Notes under the pieces: generated by a model
Seen by the model: only the letters and a program-made list of their open reading frames with translations
Told to the model about the DNA's origin: nothing
Database searches by the model: none
Position numbers and translations under genes: made by a program
NCBI GenBank assembly: GCA_035041965.1
Contig: JAPYMA010000582.1
Coordinates: 1 to 64,000, forward strand
Length of the DNA stretch: 64,000 bases
Source of the DNA: Anisakis pegreffii
Taxonomy: Eukaryota; Nematoda; Chromadorea; Rhabditida; Anisakidae
Direction: 5' to 3'
In this document: positions 53,761 to 64,000 of the stretch, in pieces
Layout of the letters: each line of letters opens with the position of its first letter
Position numbering within the stretch: position 1 is the first letter of the stretch

Positions 53761-54150
53761 TGTGCACTTCGAATGATCGATCTAAAATGAATCTTCTGTA
53801 AATGTGGTGATTTTTAGCGATCAGCGATGGAACTATTTGATCGACATTTAAGTAATCGAGTTATACTCGGAACTTTTTGAAATAAAGACGGGATGAAACA
53901 ACTGCGATATTTTATTTTGAGATCAGACCATTTTTTTTCGGATGATCTATTTGCGATACTTGATTCAAGTACCAAATTCCGAAATGTGCAAATAAGAAAA
54001 AATAGACAATCTCTTACAATTAAACAATCGAAAAGGAACTTTAGACTGAGATGATGAAAAAACTTATTTTGAAAGAAAAAATAATAGTACTCGACTGTTT
54101 GCTTAAAGCGATCGTGCAAAAGCTGATGATCTTGCAAAATGTCGTCCTAA

Positions 54151-54374
54151 TCAGCGACGTTTGCTGCTGAATGGTGTGTACTGAGGCGGTGGAATTTCTT
54201 CGAGAACACGAAGAGGTGCAATAAATTTGAACGAATATTTGATATCACAAACAATGCGATATAAGAATATGCATGTAATTTTAACCACTACGAATAATGG
54301 ATAGTATCAGTGAGTAGTTATATTACCACCAGTTCTATGAAATTGATTGATCAATTTATTGAGTGAACGATCAT
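54151..54374 (-). CDS. Probable 3' exons of an unrecognised gene
   Basis: On the minus strand, a short exon 54374-54327 (DRSLNKLINQFHRTG) after an ATATAG acceptor ends in a GTAATA donor. It joins in phase to 54287-54151, which runs open to TGA and ends with APLRVLEEIPPPQYTPFSSK then RR and stop. The proline- and charge-patterned tail reads like real protein. No family recognised, and exons further upstream (beyond 54374) could not be assigned. The residues between the acceptor and APLRV look intron-like, so the second exon may actually begin later. Partial model. Confidence 0.3.
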
Positions 54375-55865
54375 CTATATAAGTGTATGGATATACAATC
54401 GGTAAAACCAGATATTCAATAATAAACAAAAATTTCTGCTCAGAGCAAAATCGAACTGTAACGATTCTGTTGGAGCTGTATTTAACCAATTGTTCGCAGC
54501 ATCATCAAATAAACAAATTCATTTCGCTTATTTCAAAAAACCTTGTCATTTATAGCAGTAAAGATATTTCGAAGATTTATGAAGCACATTTTCTTTGCAT
54601 TTGCAAATGGCACAAGAAAAATTTCTAATCATAAAAATGGGAACAAACTAGAAATCAGTCTGAACGTATTAATGAATTAGAAATTTTTGAAAGTAATAGT
54701 TCAATGAATAACTCGTACTATAATGTATATGAGGAATAACTAAAGACTAGACGAGCAATGAAGTAAAAACTGACTTCGAAAGTATGCGAGCTGCGATGGT
54801 GCTGTTTGCTTATTTGCACATTAGAATTGAGTAAAAGATCAACCAAAAAACCGGTCAGGAAAATTGATGGAGGGACGGGCGAATGAATGAGTGGATAATA
54901 TTACAGATATGTCGGATTTTTGAGAGAATATAACGTCTGTTTTATTTCAATCAATGCTAGAAATATCATCAAGGACGTAGGATATATGTGTATTTACATA
55001 TTTACTGATGCGAATTAAATCCCATTCGAACGGTGCGCATTATTCTATTCACTATCAGATATAACTTGTCAAAACTACCCGAAGTATGCTTTGAAATGGC
55101 ACTATATTGCTATTTATGCAATCCCAAAACAACAGAACACAGGCACTCTAATGATTTGGCTTGTATCTGATTATTTATTCACAAAACCATCGTTATTTGT
55201 AATTCCACCAGAAATTCATCAATAGGTAATGAGCACAACTGAGGTAACGAGACAGTATGTCGTCGACAAAGAGTCATTGAATTAGCACTCGATTGAATTA
55301 ATGATGATATCATTAATTCGTCTTCATTCAGTGATTAAATTTGTATTCATGCACATCCGAATGAATATCAAAAGCAATTCAGTCAATGTCATCATCATTT
55401 TTGTAGGCATCCACTCATTATCAGGTGTATCGTTTTAGTTTTCGCACTCCGAACTTTCCTTTTCCTTTCTCGAACTTCGGCGACTAACACAAAAATAACG
55501 AAAAGTTCAATTTGTTCATTCACCGAATAAAAGTTCCCTTTCTATATCTCTATTGATCAGCTTTACTTTTGGCTGAATATGTTCGAGTTCCCCTTAGAAG
55601 TTCATGCATTGCAATGTTTGCTTCTCAATTTGAAATCACTCAAATCTTCACGATTTGTTCTCAGTTACTATTCGTTGTTGTTCCAGCGAATTTGAAGAGG
55701 TAAGATATTTGTTACCATCTAATCAATATGCACATATCATACCCATCGCAGTCATGTAATTTGTATCTAGTTTAAAATCGTCTTCATTTTCAACGTAAAA
55801 ATGTTGCGTTCATTTGAATTATTGATGAATATTTTTCCACATAATGAGGACTGGTGAGGTTTCTG

Positions 55866-55908
55866 TTGCATTCACACATAATGATATCATCATTATGTGT
55901 GAATGCAA
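55866..55908. repeat. Perfect hairpin, 20-bp arms
   Basis: TTGCATTCACACATAATGAT and ATCATTATGTGTGAATGCAA are exact reverse complements separated by three bases. No flanking repeats or gene were recognised. Could be a foldback relic or a transcribed hairpin. Confidence 0.9.
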
Positions 55909-58234
55909 GAACGCACTCGAATTAATATTGCATTCAAAACAAACCTTTTTACTGAATTAATCCTAGCATTCATGAAAAATTTATCGCATTGCTGGCATCG
56001 GCTCGTTTTGACCACACGCAACTGATGATCACTTCTCGGCTAAATTTTGACGAAAATTCGTGAAGGATAAAAGTGGATATGGTTCATTGCAAACGTCGCA
56101 TCAAATTAACGCCGCCACATCCGACCAATCGACCACACGTGTTGAAATCAACCGAAATAGTGTACGCGGTCAATACGAATACTGAAGATCGTTAGTAAAA
56201 CATTTTAAAAAACACCAATGATGTGTTGCAGAACGAACCAATATAATTAGCGAATTCATATCAATAATGATGATGTGTATATTCTTGGAAAATTGAAGTA
56301 TCAAAATGTCAGCAATAACACTCAAATAAATAACATCAAACTTCGTCATTTAATGCAAACACCATTATATTGGTTATAACAAAACAAATAAAGCCTCGCC
56401 GAAAAATCCAAGCCAAAATCGAAATCTCTACAGCATTCAACTGGTCGAAAAGCGAATCCTCATTCTTCGGTGACCTAACTGCTCACGGTTGCTTGAAATC
56501 ACGTCACCTCAAGTGTGTTGTTTGAGTTTGAATAATTGAATGATTAGCATCCCTTCCACCACGGTATACAAAACAAGAGCACGGCTTAGCTATGAGAACT
56601 ACATCTTGTGAGTGCATACATTTGCACGTCAGAAAACAACTGATAAGGTTCTTAACAAAATGCGTCTGTTATACTGAAGATGTTCACATAAGGTACTCGT
56701 TGCCATGCACAGAGTCATGAACTGTGTTTTGTGTGGCCATATGAAGCCATCACATCCCGTTGCATGTCTAGTTTATCAGATCACAAACGTGTTCGCTTAT
56801 CGTTTCATTGAATAACTTGTGTTTCCACTCGTTACTTTCGAGCCGAAACTCAGCTGAAACTGTGTTGATACACAGCAGGAATTTGACCTATACTCGACTT
56901 ATTCACTCCATTGCCATTCTATGTCAGCCACAGACTTTATTTGACAGGCTTGCAGGAAAAAGCTCTTAGAACTTGAGTAGCAATCGAAAATCATTCGACC
57001 TGATCTGGAAAGTTTTTTCCAGATTTTCTATTGCTGAAGGCTGAAAGGAGCTCTCTTCTTGTTACCATTCATAATTTCCCTTACAATTAGATACCGGCAT
57101 TACTTTATCTGGACATCTCCTAAATGATATGATTTCCGTGCCATCATCAGCATCTCAGTTGCCATTCGAAGAGGTTGAATTAGTCATTGAAGTCAAGCCC
57201 TCCAAAGGCAACGTATGGATGAAGCGGCGCTGTAATGAAACTCAGCTTCCTTTCCATGATTTTCATCATTATTACCATTCATAGTTGATCTATTTGCTGA
57301 TCATGAATGCGTAAGACCACGTTTGTTGCTTTTTGCTGACAACTAAGATCAATTTTTCACTGAAAATTGGGGTGAGGTCAAGATGACTGCAGTACGCATT
57401 TGGTGAGCAGTCATTTTCTCTAGATAATAACTTTTCGTTACATGATGCGAATCTATTGGGAGAACAGTAGACCCGATCTGCACGGATTTCTGGAATTCGT
57501 TATAAACCCAGAGCTGAAGATTTCACTGGAGAGCAAAATGGCATCCAGTCAAACTTGGTATCCAGTCAAAATAACTCCAATATGCTTTATACACAATCAG
57601 CTCAGTCTATCATAACAGCACATTTTTGCATTCGCCAAATGATCATAACAGATGACAACAATTCAAAATATCATTTATCTACAATGACACTGATTCCATA
57701 TATTTACAAGACGTTTAGATGTCAGAAGCTGCAAGATGTCACAGTCAGACACAACATGTCAGAATCTTAGGTAGTATGCTTGTCCAAATGCTTATTCTTC
57801 AGCCGTATTGATCAGCTCAATATGAGGTTTTGAGGAGACGAACCCTAAAATGAGTGAACATTTATGATTAGTGATATCCCATAATGCGTTTGATTCAGTC
57901 TACTGCAGTCAAATTCACAGTTTTCTGATCGTTCCTTGCAGCGGTTTTACATGAAATCTATTCATGAAACTGACGATTACAATCTACAACAATATACAAA
58001 AAGCTCTCACTGCGTAACATTTTGAGCCATTGCTCTAATTCCTGCTTCTGTGCATTTCATTATGTAGTATTGAATCGATTCACCTGTATGATACCACTTT
58101 TTCGTTAAAATAAACACTTCGAAAGCATAACGAGTGATCATTTTGATAGCTCAATTTACGTGGGTACTTTTTCGAATATTGTCAAATGATACTTTAGGTG
58201 CTAATAACGGCCATTAGTACAATCTTATGACATA

Positions 58235-58247
58235 CACACACACACAC
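58235..58247. repeat. (AC)n short microsatellite
   Basis: Thirteen bases of alternating A and C. Minor feature. Confidence 0.8.
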
Positions 58248-58995
58248 CTTCTATCGTGTCGAATATACCATTTGGTATTATTTTCATCACGCAATGCCTC
58301 GGATGGTCTATTGCAAATGGCTTTTTGAATGATGTTTCATTTCGTTTCTGATCAGTAGATTTATTCCACTTTCCTTATTGCTAACCAGCAGCAGTTTCTT
58401 TTTTTGCTTCAGCATTCATAAATAAAACTTTTTCTGAATTAATATTCCTGAAACGAAAAAACTTCGCTATTCAGCATAAATCAAGCTAGCCATGCGTGTT
58501 AAGCATCAACCCTAATAGAATGGGATTTAAAGACGAATATTTTGAGGATTCCTCTTCAATGACGTAATCCAAGTATCACATCCACCAGAGGTTCATCAAA
58601 TTTACTATGCTCCATCAAATTCGCATCATCGTCCGACGATGAGATTCATCCAAATGTCTGCTTATGCATCACTGAGTCATCACTGATGATAGTCTAAAGT
58701 TCCATTCGAACAGTTCAGATCTCACGAGAATTTTGTTTTTGAAGCATTGAATTGCTTGATCTTTTGCTTTTTTTCGCATTCAAATTCTGATTGCTTTGTT
58801 TTGATTCGACGAATTGTTTGCGTTGCTCGCTTCACTTTCACTTCTTGTTCATCTTCGGATATATCCCCTCAGAATTTTGTGGCCCATAGTTCCTCGTCAT
58901 CTCTTATTGCTACAGTTGCCCGCATTGCTATGCCAGGAGACCTTTCTTCAGAAAATAATCAGTTTTTACGTGATGCGTATCCCATTCGTTAAATT

Positions 58996-59095
58996 AATTC
59001 CAGGAATGCAAACCAAATGTATAGTTCAGCTCCACCTGGTTCATTTACGCTATTTCATGCGTTTAAATTCCAGGTTTGCATTCCTGGAATTTAAA
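58996..59095. repeat. Nested inverted repeat
   Basis: AATTCCAGGAATGCAAACC (58996-59014) is the reverse complement of GGTTTGCATTCCTGGAATT (59073-59091). The right arm lies in its own hairpin: TTTAAATTCCAGG (59062-59074) pairs with CCTGGAATTTAAA (59083-59095). The three related segments suggest a small mobile or palindromic element. Confidence 0.8.
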
Positions 59096-59804
59096 AAAAT
59101 ATTGTGATGTGAGTCGACTGACCATAAGCTTTGTTAATCACCATTTGCCGTTAATGAATTCCTGGTGATATTAACAAGTTGCTGATCTCATTTCCGTGAA
59201 GTGACGTGCTCAGCTGACAACGATCTTCAAATGCTTCTATCAATGTCCACTCCACTAAATAACCTCAAATGTCCCCTCGTGGCATCGGTTAACTTTTCGC
59301 ATTGTCCACTGCATCATTTGGTGTGTTTAGCGTTTACTACAACATTCGTTCATGATTTTTTTGATGCACTCGTTTTACTATTTGCGATTGTACTTATTCC
59401 AGCACCGCTGCAATTTCAATTCAACAGTTTTGACTCAGTTTTAAGTTCTAATTTATTCAAAGTCCTGCGATAGATTTTCAAGTCGGTACGGTCAGCTCTG
59501 AGATCCGTATTCTCAGATCTCATGTGTCTAAAAAATTCATTCGATGAACGCTATCTATTTTCGTATTCATTTCAGCATCTACTTCATATCCACAAAATTC
59601 ATTTGATCATGCATTTGATCGATGTCCGTTTCTGCATTCACTGATTTATTTGTTGTTCTTTCGTCCAATCACTTGTAATATTTGTTCATTCAGTGTGTTC
59701 AATAATTCGATTAACCTGCATATTCGTTATCGACTGAATGGTTGGTCTGTAGATAGTCACTGATTAAGTGTGTTCTAGTCAGGGTGATAAGCTGGTAAGT
59801 TGTA

Positions 59805-61097
59805 ATGAGTAAAGTGACGAAGGTGACATTATTCACGTTATTATTAGCAATATCAAGGAATGCATCAACATTTCACATAGTTCCAAGTGCTGCCCAGAGG
59901 TTTATGCACGTTCGAATACCTCTATCTCCATCGTTATCCTTCTCAACCACTTCATCCGGTAATACCGATGAACAAAATAAAGATCAGCGTTTTAAGTGAG
60001 TCGCCGCTTCATTCTCTCACAGCCATTCCTCCTGATTTTACTTCATTGTCGAGTGAACGATCATCTCTCGAAAGTTTTTTTCATTTCGTACTGAATCATT
60101 CAAAACACCTCATCCTCATCTGGAAATAAACTTGAAATTCGTTGGCACTCTGAGAATTCGTTGGCAGATTCTCATCTTCAAAATATTACCGCAATAAAAC
60201 TATCACTTTCATCCATAATATTTGCAAATTTCAGTTCAAAATCAAATGATCAAAATCGCCTGAATGCGAAACCAACAATAAATGATATAGTTAAATTGGT
60301 CGAAGAAAAACTCGCTAGAAATTCGGGTGGTGCAGCAATGAAAAGAATTGCAAGAGGTTCTTTATTATCACTGTTTTCGTCAGTTTTGATTTCGATTTCT
60401 TGTTCATTAATATTCTCCGAAATAGCTTCAGTAATTTATTGGTGTTGGTTAGATTGCATGGCATATGTCTGATGGGTTTTTGCGTGCTGACTGTGGCATA
60501 TTTCAATATCAAAGAAGCACGCACCCAACAACAAATCAAAATCACTTTATTTATTGCAATAGCGTTTTTTTTCGATTCATTTTATTTTTTCATCAATTCT
60601 CCTGATTTAAGCAAACACAAACGATAAGCAGTGCACACACTTGTTTCAGTGGTTTTTAACTGCGATTGATTTTATTAGAAAGCCGTCGTCTATTTGAGAG
60701 TCTTTTTGTGAACCTTTATGTGTCGAGTTTTGAGAGTCTATTTTGGAATTTGTTTACGATAATCCATTCAAGCACTTTCGCGAGCGTACAATTTCACTAG
60801 GGAAATATGTCATCTTCAGTTGAAAATATGAATCGTTACAACTACGAACAACTCATAAATTGATTTGCAGTGATTTCAAATATGGTAATAATCGATTACC
60901 AATTCAAGGATATCATACTAGCAACGCATCCTTTCTGGAAGCGATAAACCGCGGCTAAATGCAAGATGCATCCATTAAGCTTTCAATATTGATTGTTCAT
61001 TTTTTCAGATCGTATTCGTGATTACATGAGAAATTGGTTGAGCGATATTCTCGCAAGAAATGTTTTACATGGACAAGCGGCCATAAGACCCGGATAA
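59805..61097 (+). CDS. Small secreted preproprotein, peptide-hormone-like
   Basis: Three exons join in phase: 59805-59995 (donor GTGAGT), 60235-60356 and 61009-61097 (TAA), giving 133 residues. No family recognised. The N-terminus is a signal peptide (VTLFTLLLAISRNAS, then TFHIVPS). A Ser/Thr-rich spacer and an amphipathic stretch, INDIVKLVEEKLARN, follow. A dibasic KR site then releases IARGDRIRDYMRNWLSDILA and RNVLHGQAAIRPG, with Gly as the very last residue before the stop. Dibasic cleavage and a terminal Gly (amide donor) are the hallmarks of neuropeptide or peptide-hormone precursors; the mature part would be an amphipathic helix of about 32 residues, as in secretin/CRF-like peptides. 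I see no convincing match to a named nematode peptide. A possible trans-splice acceptor lies at 59782, but a strong GTAAGT just after it complicates the start. Confidence 0.55.
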
Positions 61098-63626
61098 TGA
61101 TGATCGTTGTGGTATCATCATTCAAATGAACAAAGATCTCGCTGGATGTAGTATCGATAGATGTAGTCATTAGTCACAGTCTTCGCTCTGTAACACGTGC
61201 ACTCTGCACAATGCAGTTGCAATTGTTTGTTGAAATATTGTTCCACTGCACACTCACACAATTCCAACAATATCCTCTGGAGTGATCTTTATATCTATTA
61301 ACTGAATTATCTTTACGGCTATCTCTTAAAATGACACTTCCTAAAGGGTAGCCATTTGCGGTCGACAGTCACCTGATTGTGAGGCTCTCAACCAGAACAC
61401 TACAATTCCATGATCTATGAAATGTATCATGATCTGTTTTGAACGCATCACGAGCACAAGTCCATTGACAATACGAAATGAATGATGATCTAGCTCAATG
61501 AAAACACAGCTCATTACTGCCAAAAAGCGGAAAATTTTAATGATCATCAATGACAACGATAATATCAATAACGGAAGCGATATTAGTAACAAGTTGATAA
61601 AACAATAAAAATGGTACTATTGGTAATTATAATAATACGAACTGCATCTTATGACGAAGTGTTCACCTATTCGGTTGTTCAACAATTTGCGTTGTTAAAT
61701 GAATAAATATTATAGTGTACACAGTAATGATCATCGAAAATAATTGCTACAAAAAGTAAATTCAATAATATTCACACCACAATCCATACAATATTTTTTT
61801 TAAAACGCTTTCTAGTGCAGAATCGACACGTTCTCATATGGCCACTACTTTATACCATCGACGTTCACTACAGCTGATTCAACTCATTTATGCATTGATG
61901 TTATTCGACAGAACGATTCACGTTAAAAATCATCTGATCAATTCAAAAATAAACACAAACAAAACACAAAGCAAACAATAACGCCAACTCGAAAAGCCAC
62001 ACAAATTTCCGTCATCGCATTTCCTCGAATGATTATCTCCCTCGATGAAATCACCCTCAAAGATTTATATTCAACTAAATCAGCTGCCCAGTGCACTCAC
62101 CTCGCTCATTCACGGAAATACGCTCATTGTACACAACTGAAAACAACAACGAAACAAAAACATCGCTCAATGCTCATTACAATATTCATTTGCGAAGCAG
62201 AAAAGTAACCGATGAAAGAAAACGAAACGAAATAAAATGCGAAATTTGGGCATTTCGAGAATTTAAAACAGAAAAACGCAAATGTTGAAAGGTTAGTCAA
62301 AAGAAGAAGAAACACGTTTTGCTCCCAAATTAATTTGTGACAAACAGAACGAATACACAGACAACGAATAATAACAATAAATATGATGATAATCATCAAA
62401 AATAATAATCAAAGATACTGAAAACAGCAATTATTATAATTACTATGATAAAATCATAATTATGTATAATAAAAGTGGTTCCTTCACAAGCAGTGATCAT
62501 ATGATGATAATGATATTGGGAAATAAGCTGTCAGAATGCGTCATAAACCTCATAAAAATTACCGATCACGTAATAAAATTTGCTATTATTCGAACAAATG
62601 AACTCAATGTTAAATAAAATCAAAAATGCCCTAAATTAACAACACTCTACCAATCACTCGTAAGAATAATTGGTAAATGCGTCGTTCACTTTTCGAAATT
62701 TCCAACAAAAACGCAAAAAATACAAAAACCACATAAAATTACACTCAACTCGCATCAAGTGCTATTTTTTTTCGGTTAATTATCACTTCAACTATATGTC
62801 GTTGTTATTTTTAGATAGAAATTTTTAGAAATTAACATCTTAAAATCAAATTGCATCAATATTGGAAAATCGGTTCTCCATTTGCACAATATTATTAAAT
62901 TATTTTTTTTTGGAATCGTCGTGACACCAAAAGAGAAAAACTGATCGATGTGGCCGAAATATTCAACATAACTTCAATATAAACTAGCAGAAAAATTGAA
63001 TCCAAAACTCTGATTCAATGCACACAAAATAATACACAAAAAATATATTCTATCAAAACAATGCAGAAATCAGCTGAAAAATAGAGTATTAATTTAACGG
63101 CGAGAATAAACATAAACAAATATGTATGAGTACGGAGCGAAGAGATTTTGAGAAATTTAAAGAAGTCTAAGAAAGGTGATGAAAAGAGACGATAGGAGGT
63201 AACAACGGTTAAACGAAGCATTCTATGTGATACGAACGATTCAGATGACTAATTCATCAAAAACGAATAATCATTGTGATTGCATTCATAAGCAAAATGT
63301 TATCAGTAAAGATAACACTAAAAGAACAGTTCGTAATGGAAGAATATCATTTGAAAATCAAAAAGATAAAGCCAAACAAATTAACCAAATGAATAAATTG
63401 GATGACAAAAACATCCAGAAGCTCAATAATCAAAAAAAGAATTCCTCATCAGTTTCAATTAGCCCTTCCTATTCACAACAAAAAATACCCATGAAAAACC
63501 CCAAAATTATTTCGAAAATGCAATTGGATTCCATGTTTAACCAATCGACGGGTAATTATTAGATCTGCTGCCAGCCCTAAATATGACCCAAAAGCATTTC
63601 AATGTGCCACCCTTCCTTCTCCCTCT
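61098..63626. other. Intergenic region, right part
   Basis: A plus-strand open frame at 63227-63562 (Asn/Lys/Gln-rich, 111 residues, KTNNHCDCIHKQN...) has low-complexity composition and no similarity or splice support, so I did not call it. The rest is A-rich with no recognised feature. The left end probably includes the 3' UTR of the preproprotein gene. Confidence 0.45.
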
Positions 63627-63802
63627 CTATTTATGATCTCCAGAACGATGGTTTTGATACAAGTCACTGATGATATCTTCATATTTCTCCTGAAGTGGTC
63701 TACGTTTCAATTTCAGCGCTTCAGTCAGCAAACCACTTTCGGATGTCCACACCTCATCACACAAATGAATCTTTCCCGGCATTTCCACTTTCAGAAGTTT
63801 AT
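63627..63802 (-). CDS. Long-chain acyl-CoA synthetase (ACSL3/4 type), C-terminal exon
   Basis: Last exon of a gene truncated by the right edge of the window. Long-chain acyl-CoA synthetases activate fatty acids to acyl-CoA with ATP at ER, mitochondrial or lipid-droplet membranes. The exon starts after GATTTTAG at 63803 (phase 1) and ends with TAG at 63627. It encodes DKLLKVEMPGKIHLCDEVWT then SESGLLTEALKLKRRPLQEK and YEDIISDLYQ, matching the C-terminus of ACSL3/4 ([32 protein letters not shown]). A short non-conserved tail (NHRSGDHK) follows. Upstream exons, including the AMP-binding domain, lie beyond 64000; I could not place another exon in 63803-64000. Confidence 0.85.
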
Positions 63803-64000
63803 CTAAAATCGAATATCGATGAAACAATTCAAAACTTCCATTTCACAACAAATGAAATCAATAATCGTTTAACATTTCATTTTCAATCTCATTTTTTGTT
63901 CTGTTAACAAATATTGTTTGTATCCTTTTGGGGATCAAATGCATCGAATGAACTGCATAAGATCCTATTCCAGAACACATCACTCTAATTTATCCCAACT

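Larger units (their letters stand above)
54375..59804. other. Intergenic region, 5.4 kb
   Basis: No gene is supported. It contains a perfect hairpin at 55866-55908, an ATG frame of 38 codons at 56079-56195 (MVHCKRRIKLTPPHPTNRPH...), a 69-codon open stretch at 57075-57284 with an LQLDTG word, an (AC)n tract at 58235-58247 and a nested inverted repeat at 58996-59095. It may also hold 5' exons of the unrecognised gene at 54151-54374. Confidence 0.45.

Noticed and set aside
57133..57150. Minus-strand CTGATGA-TGGCACG-GAAAT
   Set aside because: Stem III has only three pairs and the cleavage position would be G, which hammerheads do not use.
60357..60472. Hydrophobic extension of preproprotein exon 2 (SLLSLFSSVLISISC...)
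   Set aside because: It reads through a GT donor into intron-like sequence; the third exon joins in phase instead.
63227..63562. 111-codon Asn/Lys/Gln-rich open frame
   Set aside because: Composition follows the A-rich DNA and there is no similarity; probably chance.

Overview
The window is nuclear DNA of a nematode. It is AT-rich and holds small, widely spaced genes broken by many introns whose 3' splice sites read TTTCAG or close to it. Several start codons sit just after a TTTCAG-like acceptor with no upstream exon, as expected for spliced-leader trans-splicing. One gene encodes an SXP/RAL-2 (DUF148) secreted protein, a family known from nematodes and prominent in parasitic ones. I infer a parasitic, probably ascaridoid-like, roundworm; the species cannot be read from this sequence. 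All exon models below come from manual reading of splice phases and protein similarity recalled from family knowledge; no search was run.

Layout. (1) 2.0-3.8 kb, plus: mitochondrial ribosomal protein mS26 (MRPS26). (2) 7.3-11.7 kb, plus: a WIP/verprolin protein with a WH2 actin-binding motif and a C-terminal WASP-binding segment. (3) 14.4-15.0 kb, plus: Mediator subunit MED11. (4) 17.8-20.0 kb, plus: a serine-rich orphan protein with a helix-turn-helix-like stretch. (5) 21.85-24.7 kb, plus: a second orphan nuclear-type protein ending in a basic cluster plus a PP1-docking-like RVxF motif. (6) 27.2-31.4 kb, plus: ETF-ubiquinone oxidoreductase, complete in 12 exons. (7) 31.4-42.7 kb: an 11 kb stretch with no supported gene. 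(8) 42.7-48.2 kb, plus: polypeptide GalNAc-transferase with ricin-type lectin domain, in about 14 exons. (9) 51.7-53.8 kb, minus: SXP/RAL-2 protein. (10) 54.15-54.4 kb, minus: probable 3' end of an unrecognised gene. (11) 59.8-61.1 kb, plus: a small secreted preproprotein that looks like a peptide-hormone precursor. (12) 63.6 kb to the right edge, minus: C-terminal exon of a long-chain acyl-CoA synthetase (ACSL3/4 type).

The genes do not form a pathway. They are a typical mixture of housekeeping functions (mitochondrial translation, fatty-acid and amino-acid electron transfer, transcription, actin regulation, O-glycosylation, lipid activation) with nematode-specific secreted and nuclear proteins.

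The non-coding DNA holds the most unusual signals. Three separate places have a hammerhead-ribozyme-like core (CTGATGA ... GAAAC) with flanking segments able to pair as stems III and I in the type I arrangement, but all three lack the canonical closing pair of stem II. There is also a foldback element built from roughly 18-bp repeats at 16.35-16.67 kb, a dispersed repeat with copies at 37.4-37.6 and 52.0-52.1 kb, and several near-perfect hairpins.
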